Of a DNA stretch of 64,000 bases, positions 1 to 10,689 are shown piece by piece. The translations under genes and the position numbers were made by a program. Source of the DNA: Larix kaempferi (taxonomy: Eukaryota; Streptophyta; Pinopsida; Pinales; Pinaceae). Numbering within the stretch: the stretch's first letter is position 1; every line of letters begins with the position of its first letter. The DNA lies in assembly GCA_027924585.1 (NCBI GenBank), contig BSBM01000764.1:559501-623500 (forward strand), in the 5' to 3' direction. The notes under the pieces were generated by a model, which saw only the letters and a list, made by a program, of their open reading frames with translations, was not told the DNA's origin and made no database searches.

Positions 1-1
1 T

Positions 2-599
2 GCAAGCCAAAATTCCATTAAGCATGAAAATGAACGCCTTGTAGTAGTTGAAGAAGAAACAATATCAACTTCCCCATCACCACTTGAGCTTCATGAAGTT
101 GGTCCAAGTAAGAAGGAAGAAGTTGAGGAAGTTCATTTGCAAGAGCCTCATTTTCTTGAAGGGTCATTAAAGATGAATGAAAAGAAGATCCAAGAGACCA
201 TTAGCATACTCCATGACACTCAAGCATTGGTGTCAAATTCTTGTTGGAGAGTTTCTTCATTGAAGGATTCATCCTTCCTTGAAGACATGGAGAAGATTCA
301 AAGAGCAATGTGCAATGTCGAAGGTAATTTCATGTCCTTGTTTTTTTATAGAAACAATTTGTTTGAGCTTAATGAATGGTTAGATGGAGCATACTTGAAT
401 AATAATGAAGATATTCATAAGCTCAAAATGCAAAATGAGAAACTTCTTGATAGGTTGCAAGATACTTGTTCTTCCTCCTATGTTTCAGATTTTCAAATGG
501 TAGATTGCTCGGAGGATTCTCATGACATGATGGATCATGAGAAACATGGAAAATTGAAGTTTCTTGATGTGTTTGAAGATGAGCTTGATAAGAACCAAG
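2..599 (+). pseudogene. Unidentified acidic ORF, 5' part, split by LTR element
   Basis: Frame 2 is open from the window edge to base 599, about 199 codons without a stop; the true start lies outside the window. The product is rich in Glu, Asp, Ser and Lys and has a heptad-like stretch (HKLKMQNEKLLDRLQ) that suggests a coiled coil. An LTR element cuts the frame at base 599. If the element and one copy of its target duplication are ignored, the frame resumes in phase at 13801, giving a joint frame of 456 codons including its stop. I recognise no family. Its repetitive acidic character and its setting among retroelements make a 3' ORF of an older retroelement the likeliest identity; a host gene is possible. 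The frame being open is seen; its identity is inference. Confidence 0.6.
595..599. repeat. Target-site duplication, left copy (CCAAG)
   Basis: CCAAG lies directly before the TG of the left LTR and is repeated directly after the CA of the right LTR. Five bases is the usual duplication size for Ty3/gypsy integrases. Confidence 0.9.
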
Positions 600-2017
600 T
601 GGTGAGCTCTAAGTATGGGTGCCTAATGATGGCAGCTAGACTAAGAGCTTACTTTAATTATCAAACCAAGGGACGTACAAACTTTAGAGGCATTGGCAAT
701 ATATGTGCTCTTCTAGGATAGTCTTTGTTGAAGTTAGGTGTTTGTATCAATGTTCTTAAAGAGCTGCCTAAGAAAGATTAGATGAACTGTAAACAGGATT
801 GTTAATCTATGGAAGAGAAATTCCTATGCTAAGAAATCAAATACTGAAAGCAGGAAATCTATGACTAAGAATTTGAATGCATGAAACAGTAATCTATTTT
901 TAAGACTTAACTTGTTGAAGACAAGAAAAATTATACTATGAAATTGAATGCGGGAATTATAACAGATCGATTCTAAAGTAATGAAAGATTGATCTTTAAT
1001 CTTACTGTAAATTGAATGCATAAAACTCAAAGTCTGACCTAACATAATCTAAGGCTAAAGCTAAATTCGGAATGCCATTATCTAATGCTGCAATCTTTAA
1101 TCAAATCATGTAACCAATAAATACTGAAAGAAAGCAATCTCTATAAGCAGTTCTAATAATGAAACGAATACATAGGCTGAAAATCTAGATTGCTGCTTCA
1201 TAAATAAATGCAAGTACATAGAGAAATGGGTGTTAATTATGCCTTGACAGAATGCTGCTACAAGACTACAGACACAACATTATCATACTACAGAATGCGT
1301 TGTAATGAACTACGGAATCGGAAGTGATCAACCACTACAGAAATTAAATCGTATTATTTAGACGCTATTTAGAATACTCTCATATGCAATATAAATTCAA
1401 TCAATGCACAACACATAATGAGAAATACATGTACTGCAAGATCTCCCGACTTACGTGTTGGAGGGTCCCTCTCCAACCCGTACTCAGGAGTGAAAAGAAC
1501 TTCTAAACGCTGAATCGTAGATAACATCAAGTCTTTATTTAAAATAGAAACTTCATCGTTTAAAAACTAGGTCTGTAACACAACTGTCTTGATAGTCTGA
1601 AACTTAAACAATAATTCTTCAAAATAGAAGCAGGGGCCTCTCGCTACCCGAGAGGTCCATATTTATAAAATCCTAATGTTTAACCTAACAAAAAATGTCT
1701 AACTACCGATTCTCTTTGAACAGGAGTTCGTTCTCTACAGATCAGGAAAAAGGCGTTGAGTTTGGTGATGTTCTTCCAGTCCTTCACTTGATTCACGCGT
1801 TATCCTTGAGTACACCTACACATGCTCATTCAACCTCGTTTTTCATGCAATTAGCTCATAGAAATGCTTTTCAAAACATAACAGAAATAATCTTTTAAAC
1901 ACTTCATTAAATAATTAAGGTAAATCATTTTCCCATTAACGAGTGTATCTTTTCAACCTTTCTTGTATTTTCTGGTGGGAAAAGAACCTATCAGATACCT
2001 GAAATGGGGACTCATCA
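600..2017 (-). repeat. 3' LTR of the Athila-like element
   Basis: Aligns along its whole length with 12379-13795, with scattered substitutions. On the plus strand it begins TGGTGAG and ends CTCATCA, imperfect inverted termini. The short ORFs seen in both LTR copies look like chance frames. Confidence 0.93.
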
Positions 2018-2025
2018 TCTCCCCC
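2018..2025 (-). other. Polypurine tract
   Basis: TCTCCCCC on the plus strand, i.e. GGGGGAGA on the coding strand, directly abuts the 3' LTR, the expected position for second-strand priming. Confidence 0.75.
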
Positions 2026-2038
2026 ATGCTCGAAGGAT

Positions 2039-2518
2039 TCACCCATCCTTGGGTGACATATTCTGCTCTCTCATGACGTCTTTGATGTCCCATGCTACCA
2101 CCTTGGGTGTCCATGCCTGCCTGTGGTAGCCTATACTTTGATCTTCCTTGATCCATGCCCTCCTTTCTTCTTCCTCATTGACCTGTTCCTTAATGACCGG
2201 AGGAAAGAAGAATGGGGGGTTTAGCCTCATCCCTATCCACCTAAGCTGATTCTTTATCAATGACTCCCTGTAGAGCTTGGCTTTTATGAGAGCATTTTCT
2301 AGTCTGGCAGGGGAGTGAAGCTCTTTTATTTTTAGGTCATTTGCCACTCTGCGCCATCTTTCACCAATAGACTCTTGAACCTCCTTATGTGTGCTCTGAA
2401 GAGTAAGATCAAAGTGAACCACAGCTCCCTGCTGTTTCTCAAGGAGAATTGGGATCAGTTCCTCATCTATGGTGAGATTTCTATGGTCATAGATTATTCT
2501 TTCAGGTTGAGATGCTTG
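2039..2518 (-). pseudogene. Env-position ORF of the Athila-like element, C-terminal part
   Basis: About 160 codons open on the minus strand, from just after a TGA at 2519-2521 to a stop at 2039, just before the polypurine tract. The product is charged and looks helical (ERWRRVANDLKIKELHSPAR), with a Pro/Phe run (PPFFFPP) in the middle. It is on the same strand as, and directly downstream of, the other env-position fragments at 3796-5705, from which a probable insertion separates it. I take it to be the C-terminal end of that same protein. No family is recognised and no signal peptide or membrane segment is seen, so it does not look like an envelope glycoprotein. Confidence 0.5.
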
Positions 2519-3824
2519 TCACGTCCCCATCTTAACCCTATTGCATTAAAATGTAAATGATGTAATATTGTTATAAAATCATGGTGAGGATCTCAAGGCC
2601 AAGGCTCCGCCATTGATTTATTGAAGCATACGGTTTGCGTGCTAGCCAAGCACATTGGAATTTCTGCATCATGTAAAAATACATTTTAATAAAATACCCA
2701 CAACTAGCTATGCAATGCAACAAAGAAATGGGGGCATAATTTTACAAGTAAGTGGGAGGGAAAACATTCAAACCCTTGGAGCCAATCAAGTCAAGCCAAG
2801 TGTCAATGAGAGAACCCATCAAACCCTCAACTACCCATGTTGACTTTTGTACCCAATCATTCAAAGAGTTGGTTGAGGTAGTTAATGCCTTGGGAATGGA
2901 GAGGTATGGCTGTCCAAATTCGGGTATGGGCAAGCCACCCTTCATGGAAAATCGTGTTTGTCTCCTTGGGAAAGAAAAGAGCCATGAAATTTCTCTCTAA
3001 GCCATTATTCACCATGGCCTTGCTCTCTCACGCAGCTCTAGCTGCCTGGGCATTTTGCTCCTTGGGTCTTCTGTGTTCCCCTTCATCTTTTAGTTGGGAA
3101 GGGGCGTTTTTGTGTTGATTACCAGTGGGGAAGAGAACAGAACATTTTTGGGTCTTCCTGGAGGTCGTTTAGGCCATTGGAAAGGATCATAACTAGTGGG
3201 ATAAATCGGTTTTGCTCCCTGGGGGTTGAATTCAAAATTCCACAGTTCGTTTGGGTGAACCACGAGTTGGGAGAGCCAATGTGGTCCCTGTGTTGTGAGT
3301 ACCTCTGTTGTTAAATGTGTATCCCTTCCCAATGATTGTGTTTGTTGTGTGAGAAAAGAGTATGTTGGGGTATGGGTTATGAATCTCCATTGTTTTGGCT
3401 TGAGCTTGAGAGAAAGCATCCAAGGTTCAAATGTAGCCTGATAAACCCAGCTCTGGACTAGCTTGGCTCAGATGAAATGGCTAATTGGGTTGTGCATGAG
3501 CTTGAATGTTCCATTTTCCTTGTAAGAATCATGCCCATCTCGGGGGTGGCAGTTGTGTTGAGAGATTGATGAACACAACTGGCCTATGGTTGGGTGGAAC
3601 GTTGCAGCGACATGGCTAGTTGTTTGGGACAATTGCCCAATGAAGATAAGTGTTTTTCTTTCTATGTATTTACTTCTGCAATGTTTAATTAATGATTATT
3701 TTGATATGTTGGATGAGCATGAATTGTGTGTGGATGTTGTTTTAATTCCGCTGTGCATAATTGATTTGTTTTACATCTGCACACTCATATTTTAATTATA
3801 TGAATCTAACGAATGGGATGAGAT
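2514..3824. mobile_element. Candidate nested insertion in the env-position ORF
   Basis: This 1.3-kb stretch has no continuation of the flanking minus-strand reading frames and differs in character from them. TGAGAT occurs at both edges (2508-2513 and 3819-3824), so a 6-base direct repeat may mark an insertion, but no TG/CA termini or clear inverted repeats were found. ORFs within it are short and unrecognised. It may be a solo LTR or other short element; the boundaries are uncertain. Confidence 0.35.
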
Positions 3825-4148
3825 CATGTGAAAGCCCCGAATTTGGCATCATGTTCCCTGCCTTGCATTGGATAAATGGGTGGGTACGTGACAATGCTTC
3901 TGCCCTGATCCATAATGGGGTCTTCCATTTTGTTGCCACATAAATGTGGTAGTCCTGAGCTCGTTCAATTTCGTTGTTCATCCAAGAACATAATGCCCTT
4001 AACTGGAAATCACCCATGTAAGGGTTTGGCGACCAGTTGGACGAGCTAGGAGCTACAAAATTGTGTAGGAAAAACTCACTGAGCTGGTCCTTCTCCGACT
4101 CTGTGGCCTTGAGAGATGCATCCACAAATTCCCTAGTTGTTTTGATTT
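3796..4148 (-). pseudogene. Env-position ORF, third domain (frameshifted)
   Basis: Roughly 115 codons are open on the minus strand, ending close to or within the candidate insertion. The product has several Trp and a short aromatic/charged pattern (WSPNPYMGDFQLRALCSW). It overlaps no other gene and continues the preceding coiled-coil segment after one frameshift near 4148. It looks folded rather than coiled, but I recognise no family. The last residues, from about 3824 down to 3796, probably belong to the inserted sequence. Confidence 0.45.
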
Positions 4149-4649
4149 CTATTGGCAGTCCCTATGCCAACCTTTGGAGCTGGAATTTGCCCCACTTCTC
4201 TTGTAGGTAAACTGCATATATTGCTGAAGGTGGCCTATTCTCCAATAGTTTACTGTATATTTCAGTGGTAGTAGCCAAGACATCTTCAGTTGAACAATTT
4301 CCTGGTCCTTTTTGGCTAGTTCCCCTTGTGCCTCAGCCAACTTTTCTTGAAGTACTAAATTTATCTGTTTCGCCAGTCTTAGCTCCCCTGCATGATGCAT
4401 TCTTAGAATTTGTGTCTTCTCAGATGAGAACGAGGGTGATGCTATCTGGCTTCTTGATCCAATTTTCAATGCCACCAGCTCCTTTTTGAGCTCTTCTAAT
4501 TCTTCCCGTGCCTCAGCCAGCTGATTGACAACCCCAGGGTTTTCATTATGCTCAGGGGGGTCCCCCTAGGGGTTGACTTTCTCTTTTGGTTCATTTCGTT
4601 CTTCTTCCTCCTCCTGTTATTCCTGTTCATCCTGCATTTCCTGTTCATA
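4149..4649 (-). pseudogene. Env-position ORF, acidic linker and coiled-coil segment
   Basis: This is the same minus-strand frame as the 351-codon ORF just upstream, separated from it by the stop at 4650-4652 and by further stops in the Glu-rich linker. It encodes a very acidic stretch, then a probable coiled coil of about 70 residues (LAEAREELEELKKEL and, later, LQEKLAEAQGELAKKDQEI). The frame is lost at 4149, where another frame takes over. A coiled coil would suit self-association, but the function is unknown. Confidence 0.5.
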
Positions 4650-5705
4650 CTACTCCTCTTCTATAGTGGGGTCCCTCTGATCTACCCACTGATCATCGTC
4701 CCCATCCGACACATTTTGAACTATGCGACTGGGTTCCCTACTCTTTTCCTTGTTTATTTGGATCCTGGATGCCTGTGTGAATCTCTTACTTCTTCTTTTC
4801 GACTCTTGATTATTGGCAGGGATCCCTAGGTTCGTCTTGGGGGAGTCATCTCTTGAATGCTTGATTTTCACCAGGGTCTCGGCCACATGGTCCAGGTCAA
4901 TTTTCCTCTTCGCCCCTGATGTCGAGGCGGTTTTGTTCGTTGCTCCTGGTGGTATGCCAGCTGTGGGTGTCCCCTTCATCCTTTGAACATCTTCAGCGGA
5001 TACCAACACAAATTCTTCCCACGAAAGCTTTGGTATCTGCGCCTTTAATTCCTCATAAACGATTAACTTGATCAGCCCATGATGGGCCAAGGCATCCTCC
5101 TTACCTTTCGCCACCATCTTGCTCATTTCTGCTAGAGATTGGAGCAGGTAATATGGAATACTAATGTTGTTGTTTGGTGGATGATGGGTCCTGTGTCTTA
5201 ACAGCTCTAGAATACGAAAATGAAAGATGGTGACATAGCTTAAGCTACTAGAGCATGTGATGTACTTTTGAATGATTGTAGCCACGTCCTCCCATGATGT
5301 TGGAATGGAGAGTCTTTTGAATCCATTTTTTTCTTCATCATAGACCTCTCCTTGCTCAAAGAATGTTGTTTTTGCTTCATGGTTTGCCTCCCTGTCATCC
5401 CTGCTCCAATGCAAACCTCTCTGTAGACCAGTGAATTTGGAAATTACATCCTCATCAATCTTTATACGTAACCCCTTCACTCGGCTGACGAACTGTTCAT
5501 CCTTGATATGTTTAAAATTTATCTCAAACTCCAGAGCCACCCCTGTATTGTACCCTTTCAGTCCTAGGATGAAAGGCATCCAGCCTACACTGAAGATGGT
5601 TGTTAATATTCGTAGGTTCTGGTAGATGGCGCTGTGCTCCTCTGGTTCACTTTTCTTGAATCCTTTCGTCATCTTAAAATCTCTTCTACAATCGACAAAA
5701 ACCAA
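4650..5705 (-). CDS. Env-position ORF of the Athila-like element, N-terminal 351 codons
   Basis: An uninterrupted 351-codon frame on the element's coding strand, between the integrase tail and the 3' LTR. The N-terminal 200 residues look globular (GWMPFILGLKGYN; GLQRGLHWSRDD), and the rest is basic and low-complexity, with a possible nuclear localisation signal (ESKRRSKRFTQ). There is no signal peptide or membrane segment, so despite its position it is not a normal envelope protein. The globular part resembles in style the 'putative plant transposon protein' domain found in extra ORFs of plant Ty3 elements; this comparison is from memory and is not proof. An ATG at 5703-5705 is available, and a second Met follows 11 codons later. 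The frame continues after the stop at 4650 into a coiled coil, so the original protein was probably much longer. Confidence 0.6.
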   Translation of the reverse strand: MVFVDCRRDFKMTKGFKKSEPEEHSAIYQNLRILTTIFSVGWMPFILGLKGYNTGVALEFEINFKHIKDEQFVSRVKGLRIKIDEDVISKFTGLQRGLHWSRDDREANHEAKTTFFEQGEVYDEEKNGFKRLSIPTSWEDVATIIQKYITCSSSLSYVTIFHFRILELLRHRTHHPPNNNISIPYYLLQSLAEMSKMVAKGKEDALAHHGLIKLIVYEELKAQIPKLSWEEFVLVSAEDVQRMKGTPTAGIPPGATNKTASTSGAKRKIDLDHVAETLVKIKHSRDDSPKTNLGIPANNQESKRRSKRFTQASRIQINKEKSREPSRIVQNVSDGDDDQWVDQRDPTIEEE

Positions 5706-6295
5706 CTTTGAATGTGTCTTTTACCTCACTGGTCTGGATTGACTATAGGCTCGGGGCGAGATTGCTTGCTGCGTGACACACTCACTTCTGATGGTTGGCT
5801 TCCGGGAAGTGCTGAGATGTTTTTTTGTTTACAAAAACTGGCTCTTTTTTTCTTCAACGATCATGCAACTTTACTTAACTGTCCTTCCGCACTTATCCTT
5901 ATCATTCTTCGCTGTACTTGCTGATTGATCCATTTCTTTTCATAATCAAGCTCTTCATTTCGCTTTATGCTTGTACTTTGCGATTATTGTGAAGTATGGT
6001 GGTTATATGTAGATTCATCATTTGTCGAAATGACGGGTGTGTGCAATCATGATTTTGTAATCTGAACCTTTCCCTCTGACTTTATCGAAAAGCTGTCCTC
6101 AGCTTAAAATACAACCATTTTGGGGATAATGATTTGACCTTAAGAATAAAATGAAAATGTTCAGAGATTACCTTGTTATATTTTGTTAGCGTACCTGAGT
6201 TCACGATCCTTGCTGATTTGTATGCGTGTTGGATGTTGTAGTAGATTTGGTGTAATCCGTAGTGATCTTCCACGTGTCATTAGTTATGTGTGTTG
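5706..6295 (-). other. Spacer between pol tail and env-position ORF
   Basis: Inside the Athila-like element. Only a 63-codon unrecognised frame (6082-6273, minus) is present. This may be the leader or splice-acceptor region for the downstream ORF, but no site can be assigned. Confidence 0.4.
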
Positions 6296-6895
6296 TCAAC
6301 ATTTTTCTTTATTCGTGCCATTTCTGATTTGACTTTGATAATGCTTTTGCATATATTTGATTGCTTGCTGTTGTACTTGGATGAATTCCTGGCTCGCTTG
6401 GATAAATGGCAGCCTCGCTTGAATCAATTGCAGGCTCACTTGAAGTAGGGTCAAGCTCTCGTGATCATATGGCAGAGTTGATTGAAGAGTGTTCTTGGAT
6501 TGTTCCTGTAGTGGTAGATAATTTTGCTGGCTCTCGTGAATACATATTTGGCTTGCTTGATTGCTGAAAATGTTTGTGAATTTTTGGGCTCGCTTGAATT
6601 TTGCTTGATATTTTTCTTTGCAATAGTAATGTTGTATCTTCATAGGGATATACGTGGCCCTGTAATTTGGCCTGTTATTTTCTCTATTAATTTTATTTTC
6701 CTGTCTCTTTTTTCTTTTTCTTTTTTTTTTTATATATTTTTTTCATTTTTTTCTTTCTTTTTCATATATTTTTTCAATGCTTTTCATATTTTCTATCAGC
6801 ATCAGTTGTTGCTGGTAGAGTACCTGTGTAAACTCTTCTTTTGATTGTGGTTTCTTGTAAATTTTGAGTCGATGTCCATTCACTATCATGGGAAA
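6296..6895 (-). pseudogene. Pol C-terminal tail, Lys-rich then Gln-rich
   Basis: Downstream of the integrase C-terminus the minus strand still encodes the family-typical VNGHRLK motif just after a stop at 6896-6898. A Lys/Glu-rich tract follows, encoded by the polypyrimidine run at about 6700-6790, then a Gln-rich segment of 115 codons (6296-6643) with imperfect short repeats around LIQARLPFIQ. The VNGHRLK motif is known at the end of Athila-type integrase regions. The low-complexity tail is probably disordered and of no assignable function. Stops break the frame between the parts. Confidence 0.5.
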
Positions 6896-7340
6896 CTATT
6901 GTTCATCTATTGTAATAATCTTGACTGCTCCATTTTCATAGATGTGCTTAATGATGTAAGGTCCTAGCCATCTGGTTGTTAATTTTCCTTTGAATGTGTG
7001 AAACCTGGAATCAAAGAGTAGTGCATAGTCACCTTCTTTGAACTTTTTATCTTTTAGGTGCTTGTCATGCCACCTCTTTCTTTGCTGCTGGATGATTTCA
7101 GTGTGAGCTAGTGCTTGTTGGCGTTGCTCATCCAGTTGATTCAGTTTTAGCATGCGTTCTTGTTGTATTTCTGATAATTCCATGTTTAACTCTGCTGCAA
7201 TTCTTAGTGTTTTTATTTCGAATTCAATTGGCAGCATGACTTTCTTTCCATATACTAACTCATAAGGTGTGAATCCTTTTGTTGTCTTCCATGTGGTGTT
7301 ATAGGCCCAAACTGCCTCACTTAATCTGTCAGCCTAATCT
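6896..7340 (-). pseudogene. Integrase C-terminal domain, frameshifted from pol
   Basis: Encodes the end of the integrase: the YELVYGKKVMLP-type segment just after the core, then a helical stretch and a small barrel-like region (GDYALLFDSR, LTTRWLGPYIIKHI), the usual GPY-type C-terminal module of Ty3 integrases. It is in a different frame from the catalytic core because of a slip in a homopolymer of T at about 7339-7347 (A on the coding strand). It ends at a TAG at 6896-6898. There is no chromodomain. Confidence 0.8.
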
Positions 7341-9308
7341 TTTTTTTTCGAGTTGGACTGTCTTTGTTAGAATCCTCTCTAATTCTCTGTTGGTGACTTC
7401 TGCTTGACCATTTCCTTGAGGGTGATATGAAGAGGATTGTCTATGCTTAACCTTATTCTTTTTCAGTAGCTCCTCTATTAAGTTGGATGTAAATTGTGGT
7501 CCTTGATCAGAAACTAGTTCCCTTGGAACACCAAACCCGTGGAAGATTTGCTCAGTGAAAAATTTTGCTACATTGTTTTCATTTGCTGCAGCAAATGCTA
7601 CTACCTCAGTCCATTTTGTAAGGTAATCTTTGCATACTAGAATGTAGCTCTTTTGATTTGATGGTGGGTTGATTGGACCAACGAAGTCAAATCCCCATTT
7701 CTCAAATGCTTCCAAGGAGATCTGTGGATGAAGAGGCATTTCTTCTTTTTGTGTAGGCTTCCCCATTCTTTGACAGTCATCACAGTGGGACACATACTCA
7801 TAAGCATCTTTGTGGAGTGTTGGCCAATAATAGCCTGCTTGCAATATTTTGTAGGCTGTCCTTTTTACAGCATAGTTTCCTCCATAGGGTTCACTGTGAG
7901 TGGCACGAATTATGTCATGTACTTTATCTTCCTTAATGCACTTTCTAAGTATCTGATCTGGTCCCTGTTTAAAAAGCATGCCCTCTATCCATGTGTATGT
8001 GGCACTTTGCCTTATTACTTTTGTCTTTTCTTTATAACTGTAATGTTCTGGAAACTTCCTGGATACTAAATAGTTTGCTATGTCAGCAAACCATGGGCTT
8101 CTTGTTGATATGGCAAAAAGGTGCTCATTAGGGACGTTATCTTTAACCAATTCATTATCTTTTCCATGTGTGACTCTTGACAAAAAGTCGGCTACAACAT
8201 TATGCTTGCCTGGTTGATCTATTATAGTAATGTCAAATTCTTGTAGAAGTAGCATCCATCTAATAATTCTTGCACTAGTATTAGGCTTGTTCATAAGATA
8301 TCTGATTGCTGAGTGATCAGTGTGGATAAAAATTTGGTATCCTGTGATGTAATGCCTAAATTTATTGATTGCATGTATGACTGCTAAAAATTCCTTCTCT
8401 GTGACTGTGTAGTTGAGTTCTGCCCCAGCCAAATTTTTGCTTATATAGCATATGGCATAGGGTTTCTTGTCTCGTTCTTGTCCAAGCATAGATCCAATGG
8501 CTTTATCTGATGCATCTGTGTGGATGTGAAATGGAATTTCCCAATTTGGTCCTTGGAGTATTGGTGCTGTGATTGTTTTCTCCTTAAGATTTTCAAATGC
8601 TGTCATGCAATTGCTTGTCCATATGAACTCATTGTCTTTTGTGCGAAGTGCAAACATTGGGGCAGCAATTCTGTTATAATTTTCAATAAACCTTCTGTAG
8701 TACCCTGTTTGTCCAAGGAAACTTCTCACATCCCTTTGTTTGATAGGTGGTGGCAGTGTTTTGATTACTGAGACTTTTGCTTGATCAACCTCTATCCCCC
8801 TCTGTGATATATGATGTCCTAGAACGATGCCTTCTTCCATTAACATCCTGCATTTTTCATTGCTTAGGCACAAGCTCATCTCAATACATTTTTTTAATAC
8901 TAATTCAAGATTGTTTAATGCCTGCTCAAATTTTTGTCCATAGGGTGTGAAATCATCCATGAAGACTTCCATTTTGTCATTTATAAAATCGGAGAAAATA
9001 CTCAATATGGCTCTTTGAAATGTTGTTGGGGCGTTACATAAACTAAAGGGTAGGACCCTATAGGCATAAGTTCCCCATGGGCATGTAAAGGTCATCTTAT
9101 CTTGATCAGCTGGGTGTATTAAAATTTGGTTGTACCCACTAAAACCGTTTAAGAATGAAAAATACTTGTTTCCAGATAATGTATCTAGCACCTGATCTAT
9201 AAATGGAAGAGGAAAGTGATCTTTCTTGGTTGCTTTATTCAGCTCTTTGTAGTCCACACAAATTCTCCATTTGCCTCCTTTTTTAGGTACTATAACTAGT
9301 GGTGAGAC
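7329..9308 (-). pseudogene. Pol: reverse transcriptase, RNase H and integrase core
   Basis: A 642-residue Met-started frame (9257-7329), open upstream to the stop at 9309-9311. RT comes first: LDGFSGYNQI-like FLNGFSGYNQ, then the catalytic box FMDDF, and SFLGQTGYYRRFI of the connection. RNase H follows, with HTDASD and HTDHSAI. The integrase then has an H..H..C..C zinc module ending HCDDCQRMG, and a core with FDFVGP (first Asp), VSDQGPQF (second Asp) and HPQGNGQAEVTNRE (Glu). All catalytic acidic residues expected for RT and integrase are visible. Breaks: an in-frame stop just upstream at 9309-9311 and a homopolymer frameshift at the 3' end. Copies the element RNA into DNA and inserts it in the nucleus. 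Confidence 0.93.
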
Positions 9309-9690
9309 CTACTCACTGTCAGATATTGGATAGATGAACCTTGCATCTAATAAATTTTGTAGTTCCACTTTGAATATGTCTTTCAATGCAGGGTTCAGCC
9401 TTCTTTGTGGTTTCCTGATAGGAGTAGAAACTTCTTTGATGTAAATGTAGTGTTTGCAGATATCAGGATGTATTCCTTTGATGTCTGCATATGTCCATGC
9501 AAATGCTTTACTTTGTTCTTCTAGTATCTTCATTAATTTCTTTTCTTACTTTGGTTTAAAATTGGAATTTATGTTGACTGTTTTGCCAGGCAGAATTTCC
9601 ACGATTTTTACCTTTTCAATTTGTTCTTCTAGTACTTTTGTCCATAATTCATCCATGTTCTGTTTTGAACTCACCTGTTTTTGTGGAAAA
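9309..9690 (-). pseudogene. Pol: RT N-terminal part and protease-RT linker
   Basis: Same frame as the main pol ORF, separated from it by a TAG at 9309-9311 that replaces a codon in the conserved stretch before VSPLVIVPKK. Upstream come FAWTYADIKGI and the RRLNP segment usual for plant Ty3 RTs, then another stop near 9545 and a linker starting around MDELWTKVLEEQ. These single-codon lesions are what make the element's pol discontinuous. Confidence 0.8.
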
Positions 9691-9767
9691 AAAATCTTGA
9701 ATAACATGATTGTTAGAAGATACATTTTGTATAAATCTAACTATATGGCCATCTTCGTCTATTGCTT

Positions 9768-10592
9768 TTACTGATAGTGTAGCATCAATTGTAGGATAGG
9801 TCGGAGGTTGTGATTTGGTGTGTTCTGGTAATCATCAGTCCAATTTTGATATTCTACCTCTGAAGATTTCATTGCTGGTGGGTAGATCGTGATTTTCTTC
9901 CTGGCATGTCCACTAGTGATAGTCATATTTCCTGATCGGCAACCTATGTAAGCGTCTGCAGTTGCTAACCAAGGTCTACCTAGTATGATTGGATAACCAC
10001 TAAGTTTGCTTTTGAATTCAATTATTATGAAATCAGCTGGGTATTCCCAGGATTCAATATTGATCATAATGTCTTCTAGCATCCCTTTGGGTTTCACAGT
10101 GGATGTGTCTACTAGTTGGAGTACTGTTGTGGTTGGTCTGACCATTGATTGGAGTCTTAGGTATAGCATGGTTTCCTTAGTCATTACATTGATCACAGCC
10201 CCCAAATCTATTAAGCTTTTATTTATTTGCTTGTTATTGATGGTGACATTTACTACAAGACTACCTGGATCAAGATAATTAGGGTTTATTATGACACCCA
10301 GCATTAAATCAGCCAATTGCCCCACTACATTTATGGTTGGTGGGTCACGTTTCCTCCTTCTGGGTTTCTTTAGGCAATTTTCACTAATAAATTTGTTGCA
10401 GATGGGAACATCCCTTATGGCTTGTAAAATCGGGATTTGGATGTTTAAGTGCTTGAATTCGTTTAAAATTGTATTCTCTTCCTCTTCTTTCGTACTTCGT
10501 ACCAATTTTTTCTGGAAATGGAGGGTTTCTGTTGCATGGGAGTGGTTGGGTTTCATCCTCAGGAGGGTTTGGTTCATCTGGATGCTAAACAT
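9768..10592 (-). CDS. Retropepsin-like protease region of the Athila-like element
   Basis: A 274-codon frame between gag and RT. The aspartic protease core is visible: SLIDLGAVINVM holds the catalytic Asp, with Leu in place of the usual Ser/Thr (DLGA, common in this plant group), and LGRPWLATADAYIG is the matching second half. Upstream is the KKPRRRKRDPPT basic stretch followed by VVGQL, typical of the linker in Athila/Tat polyproteins. Processes gag and pol during particle assembly. The frame is intact here but is not continuous with gag or RT. Confidence 0.85.
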   Translation of the reverse strand: MFSIQMNQTLLRMKPNHSHATETLHFQKKLVRSTKEEEENTILNEFKHLNIQIPILQAIRDVPICNKFISENCLKKPRRRKRDPPTINVVGQLADLMLGVIINPNYLDPGSLVVNVTINNKQINKSLIDLGAVINVMTKETMLYLRLQSMVRPTTTVLQLVDTSTVKPKGMLEDIMINIESWEYPADFIIIEFKSKLSGYPIILGRPWLATADAYIGCRSGNMTITSGHARKKITIYPPAMKSSEVEYQNWTDDYQNTPNHNLRPILQLMLHYQ

Positions 10593-10689
10593 AGGGTTCT
10601 AATGTTTGTTCTTGAGCTTCAGGTTGTTGGATATTGTTTGGGGATGTATTCTGCAACGTTTTTCCAGATCAGAGGATTATTTCGTTTAT

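Noticed and set aside
824-1045. Minus-strand hydrophobic frame in the LTR (also 12513-12824)
   Set aside because: Same reason; the two copies end differently and lie in AT-rich LTR sequence.
1695-1898. 67-codon frame conserved in both LTRs of the Athila-like element (also 13473-13676)
   Set aside because: LTR copies share any frame by descent; it is antisense to the element, has no motif and no sign of selection can be seen.
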